NCBI GenBank assembly: GCA_942492225.1
Contig: CALODS010000035.1
Location: 62,001 to 126,000 of the forward strand
Reading direction: 5' to 3'
Length of the DNA stretch: 64,000 bases
Origin: JAFGTX01 sp942492225
Lineage (GTDB): Bacteria; Bacillota; Clostridia; Peptostreptococcales; Acidaminobacteraceae
The notes below the pieces were generated by a model. That model ran no database searches. It saw only the letters and a list, made by a program, of their open reading frames with translations, and had not been told where the DNA came from. The position numbers and the translations under genes are program-made. Below, in pieces: positions 54,112 through 62,106 of the stretch; within the stretch, counting starts at the first letter, position 1; each line of letters opens with the position of its first letter.

Positions 54112-56160
54112 ATGAATAGTATTCACTTGAGTAATGAACAACAAATTGCATCTGAACACTTGAACGGTGCTGGTTTAACCCTTGCCGTACCCGGCAGTGG
54201 GAAAACCACACTTTTAATGGTTAGAACGATGAATCTTATAAATCAACATCATATTCCCGCACAAAACATTTTAACCATGACCTTTAGCAAGGCGTCTGCA
54301 GAAGATATGAAACGTCGTTTTAGAGAAATTTACCCTTCCTATAGCGGTCAGTTGCCATCTTTTATGACCATCCATAGTTTCTGTTTTGGCATACTAAAAC
54401 AATACCAAAAAAAACATCGGTTAAACTTACAATTAATTGACAGTAGCAGTCACTCTAAATTTAATGTCTTAAAGGATATTGTTGCGACTGTTTCTGGCGA
54501 ACTTATTAGTGACGAGGCCTTAGAACAACTTATCAATGACATCGGATATGTCAAAAATATGATGTTATCCAAAGAAGTCTTTTCTGAGCATACAAGTCAC
54601 AAATTTTTTGATGAAATTTACACTCGCTATGAATCCTACAAGAAAAAACATCACTTAATTGATTTCGACGACATGCTTACCATGACTTATAATATTTTAA
54701 AGGTATCACCAGCTGCATTGAAATTTTTGCAAGATAAACACCAATTTATTCAAGTCGATGAAGCACAAGACACTTCAAATATACAATTTGAACTGTTAAA
54801 ACTTCTTGGGGGTAAACAACCAAATATTTTTATGGTCGCTGATGATGACCAAAGTATCTACGCTTTTCGCGGAGCAAATCCTCAGAATTTATTGAATTTC
54901 GACAAACACTTTGGACAGGCTAAATATTATTATTTATCAAGTAATTACCGCTCTACAAAAGAAATTTGTGACACAGGAAATGCTTTTATCAAGCAGAATA
55001 AAGCGCGATATGAAAAAACGATGATTCCTAAATTAAACACTCTTCCAAAATCACCTGTCTATTTAAGGTCGTTTGAAGAACTGGTAAGTCGCAATGACTT
55101 TATAATCAATCATATAAAAAATTCTATCGAAACAAATGAACACATTGGCATCCTTTTTAGAAATAATAGTTCTTCTATTGGCCTATCCTACTTACTGCAC
55201 GAAGAAGGCATTGAATTTTATATCAAAGATAAGGCAATTAGTTTTTTTAATCACTTTGCGGTTCAAGATATGCTTAATTTTTTACATCTCGCTCTTGCCG
55301 ATAATGATATAAATGCATTTGAAAAAATTTCTCAGCGCACAAGTGCTTATATTCCATCAAGTGTTGTGGAATATGTGCGCGCATACAATCGAGGTAGAAA
55401 TGTTTTTGAAACAGTTCTCGAATGCAAAGAGTTATCTAAGCCTAACAGAAAGCTAATAGAAACTTACAGAGAGGCTCTTTTGATGATGGCTAACACTTCC
55501 CCCTTAAATGCAATACGCCAAGTAGAAAGAGAGTTTGGATACCTACAAAGGATAGAAAAAATTTCTTCCAAATACGATACCACTTCCGATAGCATCAAAA
55601 GAGTTTTGAATCAACTTAAGATAATTGCACGAAAATGCCACTCTATAACAAATTTTATAAACGAAATTGAATCCTTTAAACAGGTTCTTTTAAGCGGTAC
55701 GACTTATTATAATAGTCGCGTTAGTTTTTCAACTTTTCATTCATCAAAGGGATTAGAATACGATACTGTTTTTATCATCGATCCTCTTGAGAAGGATCCC
55801 AATCAACAAACGGAATTATTAGAGGAAGAGGAACGACGTCTCTTCTACGTTGCGATGACAAGAGCTAAGCGCAATTTAAACATTCTATATCACCGCTTTG
55901 AAGAAGGGGCATATTTAAAAGAGGTTAGCTATTTCCAATTTTTAAAACAACTATCTAGTGAAACGTTACAGTTTGAAAAGCATAAAACAGAAGTTCAAAC
56001 AGTTGATCATTCTAATATTACTATTGGCGAGACAATTGAACATGCAAAATTTGGTGTAGGATATATCTGCAATCTTCAAGGGGATGTCATTACCATAGAG
56101 TTTGCCGATAAAATTCGTAGTCTATCATTTTCACTTTGCAAGGAAAAAGGATTATTATAA
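54112..56160 (+). CDS. UvrD/PcrA-like superfamily 1 DNA helicase
   Basis: A 682-residue helicase. Motif I is AVPGSGKTTLLMVR, Ia TFSKASAEDMKRRF, II VDEAQDTSNIQFELL, III DDDQSIYAFRGANPQN, V STFHSSKGLEYDTVF and VI RRLFYVAMTRAKRNL. The C-terminal 50 residues (EHAKFGVGYICNLQGDVITI) form the tudor-like fold seen at the end of PcrA. It is shorter than PcrA (about 720-750), mainly in the 1B/2B regions, so it is a paralogue rather than PcrA itself. It is a lone plus-strand gene between tig and recX. The ribosome site is AAAGGA. It probably acts in repair or replication restart. Confidence 0.9.
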   Translation: MNSIHLSNEQQIASEHLNGAGLTLAVPGSGKTTLLMVRTMNLINQHHIPAQNILTMTFSKASAEDMKRRFREIYPSYSGQLPSFMTIHSFCFGILKQYQKKHRLNLQLIDSSSHSKFNVLKDIVATVSGELISDEALEQLINDIGYVKNMMLSKEVFSEHTSHKFFDEIYTRYESYKKKHHLIDFDDMLTMTYNILKVSPAALKFLQDKHQFIQVDEAQDTSNIQFELLKLLGGKQPNIFMVADDDQSIYAFRGANPQNLLNFDKHFGQAKYYYLSSNYRSTKEICDTGNAFIKQNKARYEKTMIPKLNTLPKSPVYLRSFEELVSRNDFIINHIKNSIETNEHIGILFRNNSSSIGLSYLLHEEGIEFYIKDKAISFFNHFAVQDMLNFLHLALADNDINAFEKISQRTSAYIPSSVVEYVRAYNRGRNVFETVLECKELSKPNRKLIETYREALLMMANTSPLNAIRQVEREFGYLQRIEKISSKYDTTSDSIKRVLNQLKIIARKCHSITNFINEIESFKQVLLSGTTYYNSRVSFSTFHSSKGLEYDTVFIIDPLEKDPNQQTELLEEEERRLFYVAMTRAKRNLNILYHRFEEGAYLKEVSYFQFLKQLSSETLQFEKHKTEVQTVDHSNITIGETIEHAKFGVGYICNLQGDVITIEFADKIRSLSFSLCKEKGLL

Positions 56161-56161
56161 A

Positions 56162-56217
56162 TAAAAACCGACTTCCATAAGTTTAGACTATTAGGCCTAA
56201 CTTTATAGAGGTCGGTT
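56162..56217. terminator. imperfect bidirectional terminator between the helicase gene and recX
   Basis: ACCGAC (56167-56172) pairs with GTCGGT (56211-56216), and inner parts ATAAGTTTAG and CTAACTTTAT also pair with mismatches. An A5 run flanks the left side, giving a U-tract for the recX transcript. Confidence 0.62.
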
Positions 56218-56231
56218 CATTACTTCTAACT

Positions 56232-56864
56232 CTAATCATATGATTTTAATCCAAGTGCTCTTAAAACTTCTTTTATTACACCAAATCCATAACCCTTGCG
56301 CTGCAAAAAACCTGCAAGTCGATTATATTTTTTTGACATTTCTAAGGTATCACTTATGCTAGATAATCTACTCGTCGCAATTTCTAAACAACGACTGTAT
56401 TCATCTTCTTTGAGATTTTCAAGTGCTGTGTCAATCAAATATTCATCAATACCTTTTTGCATTAAGTCATATTTCAATTTACGTGGTCCCTGTGTCGAAC
56501 CTTTGAAAGACAAATACTGTTCAAGAAACACTTCATCATCTACATAACCGTATTCTTTTAGCTTTTCTATTGTCTTATTAATTGTAAGTGGTGCATACTC
56601 TTTACGTTTTAGTTTATCACGAACTTCTTTTTCCGTATTCAAACGTCTTGAAACTATATCAATCCCTTTGGCATAGGCCTTTTTCAATTCATCCTTGGAC
56701 TGTATTTCCTCTAATAACGTCTCCGTTATTTCTGAACCTACTGACAACCCATAGTCAATAAGAACATCCATATGAAGGGAGAAATGATACACGCCATCAA
56801 TAAATATTGAAACGCGCTCTTTGGATTTAATTTGAGTTTTAATTTCAGTAATTTTGCCAATCAT
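56232..56864 (-). CDS. recX: regulatory protein RecX
   Basis: A 210-residue helical protein that modulates RecA filament activity. The tandem three-helix repeats are visible as AYAKGIDIVSRRLNTEKEVR, LKRKEYAPLTINKTIEKLKE, GYVDDEVFLEQYLSFK and GSTQGPRKLKYDLMQKGIDE. The ATG overlaps the stop of the upstream exported-protein gene, so it is the last gene of a small operon. No recA gene is in the window. Confidence 0.88.
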   Translation of the reverse strand: MIGKITEIKTQIKSKERVSIFIDGVYHFSLHMDVLIDYGLSVGSEITETLLEEIQSKDELKKAYAKGIDIVSRRLNTEKEVRDKLKRKEYAPLTINKTIEKLKEYGYVDDEVFLEQYLSFKGSTQGPRKLKYDLMQKGIDEYLIDTALENLKEDEYSRCLEIATSRLSSISDTLEMSKKYNRLAGFLQRKGYGFGVIKEVLRALGLKSYD

Positions 56865-57622
56865 TAATTTGCATATCCTTTTACAACTTCAATTGAAAAA
56901 CTATCCATTTTTGTATAGTGGCCTGTAAATTGACCATACGAATGCATAAATACTTTTACATAAGGTTTATCAATTAACAAGCTATTTACTTTCGCGACTT
57001 CACCATTTAGTTTATAAGTTACCTTTTGCGATCTTGAATCATAAACAAGCTCTTCTTCAAACCACTCATCAAACTTAGGTTCTAAGAGAGCATACTCATT
57101 ATTCAATTCCCACAGTGGTGTCATAACCCGAAAAATATGACGTCCAGGTCGTTCAGATGTGTCATCATAATTATGAACATATTCTACAAGTGCGATGGTT
57201 TCACCTAAACTTCTACTCCAACCTTCACTGCCCGTTACAAGTTGAAGATCAGGTGTATCTGTTTGAACAAGTGCCATACCACCTGTAAATTTTTCATTTC
57301 CATAATGCATCTTAACGCGTCGTTTTATCGTTACAACATCACCTTTTTCTACTGAAATTCCTTTAGAAAGTAAAAATGGACCTCTATCTATTTCATCTAC
57401 TGGAAGAGTTAACAAACCATTTTTAACGTCTACTTTTTTTGAGCCATCAAACGTTGTTAACCACTCGCCAACAAACCAAAAATCTTGATTTAGACGATCA
57501 AAGGAATCTTCATATAGAAATAGTTGCTCGCCTTTTTGTTGATTAATTGGATTTTTAAATTGAAAATAGTAAAATCCACTTACCGCTACAATAAAAACGA
57601 TGAACGCTATAAATTTTCTCAT
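56864..57622 (-). CDS. membrane-anchored beta-rich extracytoplasmic protein, unknown function
   Basis: A 252-residue protein. Residues 2-20 (KFIAFIVFIVAVSGFYYF) are a signal anchor with no lipobox or clear cleavage site. The rest is strand-rich, with LFLYEDSFDRLNQDFWFVGEW, KVDVKNGLLTLPVD, and VTYKLNGEVAKVNSLLID, a pattern resembling concanavalin-like carbohydrate-binding folds (DF.. then W.. near the start, paired terminal strands). This likeness is only suggestive. It follows the 33-codon membrane peptide gene by 12 bases and overlaps recX by one base. Confidence 0.68.
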   Translation of the reverse strand: MRKFIAFIVFIVAVSGFYYFQFKNPINQQKGEQLFLYEDSFDRLNQDFWFVGEWLTTFDGSKKVDVKNGLLTLPVDEIDRGPFLLSKGISVEKGDVVTIKRRVKMHYGNEKFTGGMALVQTDTPDLQLVTGSEGWSRSLGETIALVEYVHNYDDTSERPGRHIFRVMTPLWELNNEYALLEPKFDEWFEEELVYDSRSQKVTYKLNGEVAKVNSLLIDKPYVKVFMHSYGQFTGHYTKMDSFSIEVVKGYAN

Positions 57623-57634
57623 ATTATCTCCACA

Positions 57635-57736
57635 TTAAAAAAGTGCTGCGCTACTTAAGAATGCTGAAGCAAATAACGAAAACACCATTACTCCAACAAT
57701 TGCAAGCGAAATGACCTTAGTATACTTTCTACTCAT
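57635..57736 (-). CDS. 33-residue single-pass membrane peptide
   Basis: ATG at 57736 follows AGGTGA at normal spacing and the frame ends with TAA at 57635. The peptide starts MSRKYTKVISLAIVGVMVFS: a basic N-terminus, then one hydrophobic helix to the end with small residues. It lies 12 bases upstream of the exported-protein gene in the same direction. Size and pattern recall Prli42, the small stressosome anchor of Firmicutes, but that is a likeness in layout only. A leader of a secreted peptide is another option; no cargo follows the helix. Confidence 0.55.
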   Translation of the reverse strand: MSRKYTKVISLAIVGVMVFSLFASAFLSSAALF

Positions 57737-57798
57737 TTTTTATCACCTATCTTTTTATTTATCGACCGATATTTACCTTTCCTTAACTTCTATTCTAC

Positions 57799-57828
57799 CA
57801 AAAAAAACAGCTGGGATAAACCCAGCTA
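57799..57828 (-). terminator. intrinsic terminator of the short GNAT gene
   Basis: AGCTGGG (57809-57815) and CCCAGCT (57821-57827) pair around five bases, with an A7 run at 57801-57807 as U-tract. The gene's stop codon touches the stem. Confidence 0.83.
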
Positions 57829-58263
57829 TAATACTAATTCTAATTCTACATGTTCTTTGTCTTCAATTGTGATGGTAAACCCCACTCTCTCAAACACTTC
57901 AATGGCATGGGTATCATCCGGCATAAGAGTCGTTGTAATCGTTCCACCCATATACTCATAGTATTCTTGTAAATATTCTAATGCCGATTCTACAAAATCA
58001 AACCCAATTCCTTTTCCCTGAAAATCAGGCATGAGTGCAATGCCCACACGCATATCTTCATCAATGAATGTACATTCCGCAAAACCTACAAGTTCATCAT
58101 CTGGTGTTAATGCAATAAAACTATCAAACTCAGCAGAACTAATTAAATCGTCTAGTGTTGTTTCATGGTTTTCAACATCAAAGCAAGCGTAACGAAATGG
58201 CGTTTTCCAGCTCACTACAACGTCACCATACTCATCAGTCATTGGTTTAAATTCATACATCAT
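57826..58263 (-). CDS. GNAT family N-acetyltransferase
   Basis: A 145-residue single-domain acetyltransferase. The acetyl-CoA loop is VGIALMPDFQGKGIGFDFVE, and the C-terminal AIEVFERVGFTITIE strand-helix is typical. AGGGAGG lies before the ATG, which is doubled (MM), leaving one codon of doubt. Acceptor unknown; side-chain, small-molecule and antibiotic acetylation are all possible. Downstream of the LUD-protein gene by about 45 bases, so possibly co-transcribed. Confidence 0.85.
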   Translation of the reverse strand: MMYEFKPMTDEYGDVVVSWKTPFRYACFDVENHETTLDDLISSAEFDSFIALTPDDELVGFAECTFIDEDMRVGIALMPDFQGKGIGFDFVESALEYLQEYYEYMGGTITTTLMPDDTHAIEVFERVGFTITIEDKEHVELELVL

Positions 58264-58308
58264 ACTATCGCCTCCCTTGATAGTTATCTTTTACCCCAAA
58301 ATATTTTG

Positions 58309-58908
58309 TTAAAAACCTAATTCTTCATCCACTAAATAAATTTTATAAGCCATTGTTGGTGGTTTCTTCTCTATTAGAGAAGTTACCATACACATTCTAT
58401 CGGGAGAATCACAGTCAGTACAACGATTTAAGGTTGCACAAGGCGTCTTTCGGTTAAGTCTTCGTGCATTTTGAGGACAGGCAATCGTACGAATACGTTC
58501 TAATCCCGCTTCATAATTTTTTGCAATTTTATTTTTCCCAATAACAAGGATAACTTTCTTCGGACCGTAAAAAAGAGCAGATACACGATTTCCATTGCCA
58601 TCAATATTTAAAATTTCTCCATCTTCTAGCAAGGCGTTCGCGCTTGATAAATAAACATCAGCCAACAAGGCTTCTTTGCATACCGCACCTCTATTTTCTG
58701 GTTCTGTTTGCCAGTGCCAAAGTGTTTTGTTACCACGTTCAGCCAACGCCTCGTAAATACCAGTGTCTTTCACCGTAATAGAACCACCAAACCCTACAAC
58801 TGCATCAGTTGGTATATCTGCCAATAAAGCATCTTTTACTGCAATTATATTTGGCATAATTTCAACATCAAATCCATTTTTCTCAAGATTCTTTTTTACT
58901 TGTTCCAT
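58309..58908 (-). CDS. LUD-domain (lactate utilisation/DUF162) protein
   Basis: The start at 58908 follows GGAGG and gives 199 residues beginning MEQVKKNLEKNGFDVEIMPN. LUD-domain hallmarks are VVGFGGSITVKDTGIYEAL, VYLSSANALLEDGEILNIDG and VILVIGKNKIAKNYEAGLER. The C-terminus has CATLNRCTDCDSPDRMC, a cysteine cluster that could bind metal and is common in this subfamily. LutC-type relatives take part in lactate oxidation, but stand-alone members like this have unknown roles. It follows the radical SAM gene by 28 bases. Confidence 0.87.
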   Translation of the reverse strand: MEQVKKNLEKNGFDVEIMPNIIAVKDALLADIPTDAVVGFGGSITVKDTGIYEALAERGNKTLWHWQTEPENRGAVCKEALLADVYLSSANALLEDGEILNIDGNGNRVSALFYGPKKVILVIGKNKIAKNYEAGLERIRTIACPQNARRLNRKTPCATLNRCTDCDSPDRMCMVTSLIEKKPPTMAYKIYLVDEELGF

Positions 58909-58936
58909 AAAGCAACCTCCTAACATTATCGTTTCA

Positions 58937-59806
58937 TTATAAGCCTCTTAATTCTTCACCTTTTAGCAACTCTTCATCTTTTATAGCTTCTTGTATCTCT
59001 TCTAATAGACGTTCCTTATCTCTCGGCAAATCACCAGCTAAAGCAAAATAATTAGATGCATGATTGCTTCTAAACATACACTCATCAACCTTAATTCCTA
59101 ACATAATTTTATATAATTCGTCCAAAATTTCTTTAGAAGATAATAATTTAAATTTCTTTTTTTCAATCATTTCATGTATTTCAGTCATTTCATCCACCAA
59201 TAGGGTTAAAACACCAATGTAATCAGGGTTCATTTGACTAAGCACTCTACCTGTTTCAGTCGCGTGATCTTCTGTAAATTCTTCTCCACCAAGTCCCGAA
59301 ATAACCGTTACTGAAAGAGAAATACCTGCGCGTTTAACTTTATTGGCACTCGCTATCATCTGAGTAGCTGTAACACCTTTTTTCATTAGTTCCAAAACTT
59401 TTTCACTACCTGATTCTAGACCTAAATATATAATTCCAAGTCCAAGATCTTTTAACTTAGCAAGCTCTTCATCCGTTTTTCTTAAAATATCCATTGGCGC
59501 ACCGTAAACACCAATGCGTTCGCACTCAGGAAATGTTTCTTTAATGGCGTTAAGAATTGGCAATAATCTTTCCATACTAAGTGCTAACGCATTACCATCT
59601 GCGATAAATATTCGTTTAACAAATGGATACATATTTCTCGCTTCACGAATGTCCTCTAATACATCTTCCGTTGGACGTGCTCTAAACTTTTTTTCTTTAT
59701 ACATACTACAAAATACACATTCATTGTGTGCACACCCAATTGTTGCTTGAAGAATAAAACTTCTCCCTTCACTAGGTGGCCTAAATACCCTACCTTCATA
59801 CCTCAT
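58937..59806 (-). CDS. radical SAM protein with CX4CX2C cluster motif
   Basis: The start at 59806 follows AGGAGG, giving 289 residues beginning MRYEGRVFRPPSEGRSFILQ. The cluster motif is GCAHNECVFCSMYKEKKF, with four rather than three residues between the first two cysteines; this spacing is standard for this Elp3-like subfamily. A GVYGAPMDILR strand, IIYLGLESGSEKVL and SVTVISGLGGEE complete the barrel signatures. Substrate unknown. It appears co-transcribed with the LUD-domain gene 28 bases downstream, which suggests a shared function. Confidence 0.9.
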   Translation of the reverse strand: MRYEGRVFRPPSEGRSFILQATIGCAHNECVFCSMYKEKKFRARPTEDVLEDIREARNMYPFVKRIFIADGNALALSMERLLPILNAIKETFPECERIGVYGAPMDILRKTDEELAKLKDLGLGIIYLGLESGSEKVLELMKKGVTATQMIASANKVKRAGISLSVTVISGLGGEEFTEDHATETGRVLSQMNPDYIGVLTLLVDEMTEIHEMIEKKKFKLLSSKEILDELYKIMLGIKVDECMFRSNHASNYFALAGDLPRDKERLLEEIQEAIKDEELLKGEELRGL

Positions 59807-59898
59807 TTTACGCCTCCTGTTCACTCCTTTGATATACAAATATATTATATCAATTATAAAGATAATTCGCTATTCATAAAATGTTTACAGTTCTGCGA

Positions 59899-59927
59899 TT
59901 GAAGTCATCGATACACTGGTATAAAAT
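59899..59927 (+). promoter_or_regulatory. probable promoter of copZ
   Basis: TTGAAG (59899-59904) and TAAAAT (59922-59927) are 17 bases apart; TATAAA two bases earlier is an alternative -10. About 35 bases separate it from the start codon. Confidence 0.45.
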
Positions 59928-59961
59928 AATTACAATAAAGCTTTAAAATATGGAGGTTATG

Positions 59962-60171
59962 ATGGATAAATTATTAATTGTTGAAGGTATGTCCTGTGCT
60001 CACTGTTCAGCGCGTGTTGAAAAAGCTTTAATGGCGCTAGATGGTGTTGCCAAAGCATCTGTGAATTTAGAAACTAAGGAAGTTACTGTTGAGTTAATCG
60101 GTGATCTTTCAAACGATGCACTTTCTGAAACCGTTGAAGATGCTGGTTATGATGTTGTTGATGTAAAGTAA
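59962..60171 (+). CDS. copZ: copper chaperone CopZ-like heavy-metal-associated protein
   Basis: A 69-residue HMA domain. The metal site is GMSCAHCSARVEKAL with the CxxC pair, and GVAKASVNLETKEVTVE and a late Asp-Ala-Gly-Tyr complete the fold. The start at 59962 is favoured because GGAGG lies five bases before it; earlier ATGs overlap or abut the ribosome site. CopZ hands Cu(I) to a P-type ATPase, but no copA or csoR is in the window. It is monocistronic with its own promoter and terminator. Confidence 0.88.
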   Translation: MDKLLIVEGMSCAHCSARVEKALMALDGVAKASVNLETKEVTVELIGDLSNDALSETVEDAGYDVVDVK

Positions 60172-60181
60172 AATAATCTAA

Positions 60182-60219
60182 GGCACTTCATATCGTTTTA
60201 TGAAGTGCCATTTTTTTAG
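60182..60219 (+). terminator. intrinsic terminator of copZ
   Basis: GGCACTTCATA and TATGAAGTGCC pair around a short loop, followed by a T7 run at about 60211-60217. Confidence 0.88.
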
Positions 60220-60226
60220 ACGTGAA

Positions 60227-60259
60227 GACCCCCCAGAATGAGAGTCATCCTAGGGGGTC
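60227..60259. repeat. GC-rich hairpin without U-tract
   Basis: GACCCCCCAGAATGA and TCATCCTAGGGGGTC pair over about 15 bases with two mismatches around a three-base loop. The high G+C stands out from the surroundings. It is 56 bases beyond the stop of the secreted repeat protein and could be that gene's terminator, but no T-run follows. Confidence 0.55.
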
Positions 60260-60314
60260 CTATGAGTTACATATTCGTTCACTAATTTATTGTGTTGCTT
60301 TTGGACTTCTTATA

Positions 60315-61157
60315 TTACTTTTTTAACGTGTTAACCTTTTCTTTGAAGTCCTCTTTCATATTGTCTCTTATTTTTGCCTTGTTGTCACCCATTTTTTGTA
60401 ATTTATCACTATTTTTTTGAATTTTTTCTATTGCAGCATCGCTTAAGCCACCCGATTCAATGATTTCCTGCAATTTTTCTTCTCTTTCTTCTTTTGTTAA
60501 TCCATCAAATTGACTTCTAATTTCTTCTAATTCTGCTCTTACTGATTCGTTTTCAATTTGTTTCTCTTGTTGATTCAATAATTTTTCTAGGGCTTCGCCT
60601 GTATAATTACCGCTGTTTATTAATGCCTCAAGTACAGAGCCTCTATCTTCTTTTGCAACACCATCGAAAGCTGCTTTTATTTCTGCTAGTACTTCTTCAC
60701 CGATTGTATATTTTTCTATCAATCGATTTACATGTCTTTCTTGTTTTTCATTCAATGCACTATCATTGATTAATTCTTGCAAAACAACTACTTTTTCTTC
60801 ATTAGTTTTTTCAGCTAATAAATCTTCTAGCATATCGTCAAATTCAATTTTGTTATTAATCGCATCAATATGTGTTTGAATTCTAGTTTTAATATCTTCT
60901 GATAAATCATCATTTTCTAATTTTTCTTCCAATGCAGCAATTCTTTCTTCATCCGACATTTCCCTAAAAGCATCTATTTCTTGTCTTTTTTCTTCTAACC
61001 GATTTTCAAACTTCTCATTCATACGTTCTTTCATTTGTTCCAAGCGGTCCTCAGGCATTACTTTTTCTTCAAGGGTTGTATCTGCATATACCAATCCTGT
61101 TGTCATCATTGCTACAACCATCCCTACTGTTAACCCTTTAATTAATAATTTTTTCAT
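60315..61157 (-). CDS. secreted helical repeat protein, unknown function
   Basis: A 280-residue protein with a signal peptide (MKKLLIKGLTVGMVVAMMTT, cleavage near LVYA-DT). The mature protein is almost all charged helix. Four related units start near residues 67, 117, 167 and 220: MSDEERIAALEEKL, KTNEEKVVVLQELI, VAKEDRGSVLEALI and LTKEEREEKLQEII, spaced 50, 50 and 53 residues. Units 3 and 4 are preceded by AAFDG and SQFDG. No enzyme motif. GGAGATG precedes the ATG. It may be a periplasm-like space stress or scaffold protein, with Spy/LTXXQ-like composition but no LTxxQ motif. Its promoter carries a tandem operator-like repeat. Confidence 0.75.
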   Translation of the reverse strand: MKKLLIKGLTVGMVVAMMTTGLVYADTTLEEKVMPEDRLEQMKERMNEKFENRLEEKRQEIDAFREMSDEERIAALEEKLENDDLSEDIKTRIQTHIDAINNKIEFDDMLEDLLAEKTNEEKVVVLQELINDSALNEKQERHVNRLIEKYTIGEEVLAEIKAAFDGVAKEDRGSVLEALINSGNYTGEALEKLLNQQEKQIENESVRAELEEIRSQFDGLTKEEREEKLQEIIESGGLSDAAIEKIQKNSDKLQKMGDNKAKIRDNMKEDFKEKVNTLKK

Positions 61158-61216
61158 TGTTCACATCTCCTTTAAATTTAAGTTATTTCCAACTGTTTGT
61201 TCTTTGTTATAAACCA

Positions 61217-61269
61217 AGTATAGATTTAAAGTGTGTGAGAATTTTCATTAAACTATGTGAAACTATGTG
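61217..61269 (-). promoter_or_regulatory. promoter with tandem 10-base direct repeat (possible response-regulator site)
   Basis: On the minus strand a TATACT -10 lies at 61222-61217. Upstream, CACATAGTTT occurs twice in tandem at 61269-61250, with no gap. This places the repeat over and just above the expected -35, which itself is poor. Ten-base direct repeats there are typical of OmpR/PhoB-type activator sites. Confidence 0.45.
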
Positions 61270-61342
61270 TGTTGTATTACATAAGCATTACACCGGGGAG
61301 GACATTTACATTCATGACTCTATATTATAGAAATGACATTAT

Positions 61343-61382
61343 AAAAAAAGCACCATCCCACAAGTAACTGTAGAATAGTGCT
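61343..61382 (-). terminator. imperfect intrinsic terminator of the nucleotidase gene
   Basis: AAGCAC and GTGCTT close a stem with several internal mismatches around GTTACT, and an A7 run at 61343-61349 provides the minus-strand U-tract. Confidence 0.7.
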
Positions 61383-61393
61383 TCATTTTATTT

Positions 61394-61984
61394 TTATAAT
61401 AACAAGGCCGCCACTTCTTCCCAGCTAGCCACCGTCGGACCATCCCATTCGCCATTGTAATCCGTCTCTTTGAATTTATATAAAAACTTTTGTGATGCTT
61501 TTGTTGAATATAAATTTTTAGGGTGATCATCTATAAAGATTGCATCCTCTTCCATCATGGCCACTCTTGACTTTCCATAACCATTCCCAGATTTATTTAT
61601 CAGGATAATAATTTCATCCACTTCTGGCAAATGTTCTTCTATCCATAAAACTTTTCTTGAAGCATTCATCGGAAATGCTGATGTACATATAATAACTTTA
61701 TACTTCTGCGTCAATTGCTCAATAACCGTCTTTGCATTATCATAAAATTCTAGATAATCAAAGAATGCTTGAGAACCAAAATAATCCTGAATCACTTGAA
61801 TTGGATTCTCTTCGTGCGCATGAACCAAGGGGCATACTTTTGTATAAGCCCAGTTTTCATGTTTCATCCACTCTGCAAATACAAACCCATCATAATCTTT
61901 ATATGTTTCATTATAAATACGACAAATTGCTTTGTCTGAATTTACAATAGTTGAATCAAAATCAATATATAAATCTCTTTTCAT
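61394..61984 (-). CDS. 5'(3')-deoxyribonucleotidase-like HAD phosphatase
   Basis: A 196-residue HAD-superfamily enzyme of the NT5C type. Motif I is DLYIDFDSTIVNS (DxDxT), motif II IICTSAF, the Lys lies near GYGKSRVAMM, and motif IV is AIFIDDHPKNL. The helical cap sits between motifs I and II. It probably dephosphorylates nucleoside monophosphates in the cytoplasm; the exact substrate is unknown. It is a single gene between two terminators, with ribosome site AGAAGG. Confidence 0.85.
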   Translation of the reverse strand: MKRDLYIDFDSTIVNSDKAICRIYNETYKDYDGFVFAEWMKHENWAYTKVCPLVHAHEENPIQVIQDYFGSQAFFDYLEFYDNAKTVIEQLTQKYKVIICTSAFPMNASRKVLWIEEHLPEVDEIIILINKSGNGYGKSRVAMMEEDAIFIDDHPKNLYSTKASQKFLYKFKETDYNGEWDGPTVASWEEVAALLL

Positions 61985-62069
61985 AAGTCACCTTCTCTTT
62001 CCATACTATTGTAACAGAGTTTATTATTTGGAGACACCCTCATTATTTTTGATAATTAGTTAAAGCAAT

Positions 62070-62100
62070 TAAAAAGTGCTAGGTATTTACCCTAGCACTT
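62070..62100 (-). terminator. intrinsic terminator of the chemoreceptor gene
   Basis: AAGTGCTAGG (62074-62083) and CCTAGCACTT (62091-62100) form a perfect ten-base-pair stem with a seven-base loop, next to an A-run. Confidence 0.88.
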
Positions 62101-62106
62101 AATATG

